NCBI GenBank assembly: GCA_026398575.1 | Contig: JAPLSP010000640.1 | Location: 1 to 34,803 of the forward strand | From: Candidatus Sumerlaeota bacterium | Lineage (GTDB): Bacteria > Sumerlaeota > Sumerlaeia > JADFCT01 | Length of the DNA stretch: 34,803 nt | Direction: 5' to 3' | In this document: piece after piece, positions 33,236-34,803 of the stretch | How the letters are laid out: every line of letters begins with the position of its first letter | How positions within the stretch are numbered: the stretch's first letter is position 1 | The notes under the pieces: generated by a model | What the model was told of the DNA's origin: nothing | Databases searched by the model: none | Seen by the model: the letters and a program-made list of their open reading frames with translations, nothing else | Translations under genes and position numbers: made by a program

Positions 33236-33435
33236 AAAATGTAAAATGAGAAGGCCTAATGTAAAATGAGAAATGAGAAATGAGAAATGAGAAATGAATT
33301 CCCTTCGCGGTGGCAGCCAAAGATATTCGCGCAGTGTTCTCGTTTGCCGGGCAGAGTCTTCATTTTCAATTTCTCATTTCTCATTTTGCATTTTACATTA
33401 AACCCTCTCATTCTCATTTTGCATTTTGCATTATT
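33236..33435. repeat. ATGAGAAATG inverted-arm element, copy 3
   Basis: The left arm (33230-33298) has AATGTAAAATG and five AATGAGA words. The GC-rich centre (about 33299-33356) contains CAGCCAAAGATATTCGCGCAG, related to the centre of copy 1. The right arm (33358-33403) runs TTCATTTTCAATTTCTCATT onward, and extra CATTTTGCATT words continue to 33432. The right end encodes the last residues (MQNAK) and stop of the propeller protein on the minus strand. Confidence 0.82.
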
Positions 33436-34664
33436 CCCGAATTGCCACTCGTATCTCCGATCGCGCAAATGTCCTGGATGTGGTGTTTCAGCCTCTGCGC
33501 CAGAGGGATGCAGACTGAAGGGGCGTCCGGCTTATCGGCTTCCCAGATGAGCAGATTATTGAGGTCGTAATCCGCGGCGATGACATGTCCGCGTGTGGCC
33601 GTAACGAGGCGCAAATTATGCGCGCCGCTTGTGTATGCAATGCGCTCGTTTTCGCCGTCGAGACTGATGAGCAGGGCTTGCGGATTGCGCGTCCCCAGGG
33701 CGAGAAAGGGCGTATTCATGCACCGGACGATGCGCGCGGAATACAGATGCGTCCGCTCATCGCTCAATAGCGGTTCCTGGCGGCGGAAGACGAGGTCGTA
33801 GCGCTCGACGCGCCCGTCGCTGGCGGCGATATAGACCGTATGCTCGAGGAGGCTGACCGCGGTCAATCGCGCGCCATACGGAGATTCATAAATCAGGCTC
33901 GGCGTCTCCGCCGCTTTATCGAAGGCGTAGAGCTCGTTGTCGGAGATGAACATCATCCGCTCGCGGTCCAGCGCCATGACGCAGCGCACCGTCTGCTTGC
34001 TGCTCAGAATTTCCGGGAAGAGCCGTTCGGCGATCGTGGGCTGATCCACGCGCCAGCGCCATAAGCCGTATTCCGAATGCGTCGCATAAAGATAGCCATG
34101 GTTGATGCAGGCGCTGTTGGTCCCATAGCCAAGCCCCGAAACTTTGCTGAATGAAAAGCGTATCGCCGGCGCGCCGGGCAAAAGCGGCGTCAGGATCACG
34201 CCGTTGCGCACGCCCAGGAGCAATACCGGCTTCTCATGAAGATAATCGAACTGGATCGAGCGGATCGGCCCCAGGTCCTCCGGCGCGTTCAGGAAATTCC
34301 GCTCGGCGAGCGCTTGTTCGGGCGTGGCCGGATCGAAGAGGATGACGCGGTTGCGCGTGGCGACGGCAATGCGCTCAGGGCGGGAGCGGCTGGATTTCGG
34401 CTCTTTTTTCAAGACTATTTCCGGCGATTCCTTCAAAGCGGCGCCCGGCGCCGCCGTTCTGCGCAATGCCTCATGCTCGAGATTCTCAAGGCGGAAGACG
34501 GCAAACCGGGTGGGCTTGAAATGGCCGTTTTCCCACCGGTTGACCGTGGAGAAGGTGCATCCGAGGCGTTCGGCGAAGCTTTCCTGGCTCAATCCCAAGG
34601 CCGCGCGGATGGTTTTGATCCGTTTGGGAGAGAATTTTCTGGGTTTCACGATTTGAGCGTTCAT
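33414..34664 (-). CDS. XRE HTH fused to a beta-propeller-like domain
   Basis: A 416-residue protein. The N-terminal HTH (about 10-60) reads 'IRAALGLSQESFAERLGCTF' then 'STVNRWENGHFKPTRF', a clear XRE fold that starts typically. Residues about 95-400 contain repeated short strands with Asp/Gly turns ('PERIAVATRNRVILFDPA', 'HEKPVLLLGVRNGVILTPL', 'HTVYIAASDGRVERYDLV', 'RGHVIAADYDLNNLLIWEAD') that look like six or seven WD40/PQQ-type blades. It could act as a DNA-binding protein with a sensor or scaffold propeller. The ATG at 34664 has GAGG 7 nt upstream and leaves a palindrome at its promoter; the 34709 start would read through that palindrome. It precedes the kinase on the same strand. Confidence 0.75.
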   Translation of the reverse strand: MNAQIVKPRKFSPKRIKTIRAALGLSQESFAERLGCTFSTVNRWENGHFKPTRFAVFRLENLEHEALRRTAAPGAALKESPEIVLKKEPKSSRSRPERIAVATRNRVILFDPATPEQALAERNFLNAPEDLGPIRSIQFDYLHEKPVLLLGVRNGVILTPLLPGAPAIRFSFSKVSGLGYGTNSACINHGYLYATHSEYGLWRWRVDQPTIAERLFPEILSSKQTVRCVMALDRERMMFISDNELYAFDKAAETPSLIYESPYGARLTAVSLLEHTVYIAASDGRVERYDLVFRRQEPLLSDERTHLYSARIVRCMNTPFLALGTRNPQALLISLDGENERIAYTSGAHNLRLVTATRGHVIAADYDLNNLLIWEADKPDAPSVCIPLAQRLKHHIQDICAIGDTSGNSGIMQNAK

Positions 34665-34675
34665 GATGGCGCCTC

Positions 34676-34693
34676 TATATAACATGCTATATA
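34676..34693. promoter_or_regulatory. Palindromic operator candidate for the XRE-propeller gene
   Basis: TATATAACATGCTATATA is a palindrome with a single mismatched pair, centred on CATG, 12-29 bp upstream of the ATG at 34664. It also contains a direct repeat CTATATAA. XRE proteins typically bind such short palindromes and repress their own gene; the A+T arms could overlap the -10 box (inference). Confidence 0.5.
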
Positions 34694-34803
34694 AGGGGAG
34701 AATATCCATGCCCGGACTCCGGGCGTCAAGAACTTTTTTGACGGAATCAAGGACGCATCCAGTTTGGCGCCATGTGGTAGGCCGCTCCGCTCCGCCGGGC
34801 GGC

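Noticed and set aside
33213..33320. N-terminal extension of the kinase from TTG 33320
   Set aside because: It would translate the repeat arm; the ATG at 33212 gives the standard kinase N-terminus.

Overview
The window looks like a chromosomal segment of an uncultured, roughly 55-60% GC, Gram-negative-type bacterium. Several traits fit planctomycete/Sumerlaeota/Hydrogenedentota-like lineages: a long run of GspG-like pseudopilins, Hanks-type kinases fused to formylglycine-generating-enzyme-like (FGE-sulfatase) domains, a DUF4384-like protein, and a secreted protein with a dockerin-like tail. This placement is an inference from gene content; no rRNA or other marker gene is present.

Layout. (1) 124-2970, minus: a secreted CsgG/FlgO-like + TPR protein with a Lys-Glu-Pro linker, followed by a membrane-anchored DUF4384-like protein. 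(2) 3156-7708, plus: PilT, a GspE/PilB ATPase and the GspF/PilC platform protein. (3) 7831-8118: a lone XRE/HigA-like regulator. (4) 8193-19030, plus: ten pseudopilin-type genes, one each resembling GspH, GspI, GspJ and GspK, then six tandem GspG-like paralogues. (5) 19061-19948: a secreted protein with an InlB-like repeat and dockerin-like C-terminus, a plausible export substrate. (6) 28552 down to 20017, minus: two VapBC modules, a GT39/TPR membrane protein, RuvC, a RecQ-PRTase helicase, a DprA-like SLOG protein and an orphan RbsC-like permease. (7) 28694-29023: an inverted pair of multi-hairpin modules. (8) 34664 down to 29245, minus: an XRE-beta-propeller regulator, a complete membrane kinase-FGE protein and a second kinase-FGE protein that has lost its ATP-binding lobe.

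How the genes fit together. Regions 2 and 4 supply the motor, platform and complete pseudopilus of a type II secretion/type IV pilus-like machine. Secretin, inner-membrane assembly proteins and prepilin peptidase are not in the window. Region 6 combines tightly overlapped genes (vapB-vapC-GT39/TPR-ruvC) with a RecQ-PRTase/DprA-like pair that could be a DNA-processing or defence unit.

The most striking property is the intergenic DNA. Nearly every gene junction holds a different degenerate array of 6-10 bp 'words', for example GGACTGATC, AATATCCAA, GGGGTCA, GTCCACC, ATGAGAAATG, GGTTTTC, CACAGAGA, CACGGA, CGCGTCTC and GTTCCGG. Some arrays are arranged as inverted arms around a short central segment. 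Several run into coding sequence and form prepilin leaders (GspJ, GspK), a signal peptide (19061 gene), protein C-termini (DprA-like, XRE-propeller) or an insertion inside an FGE domain.
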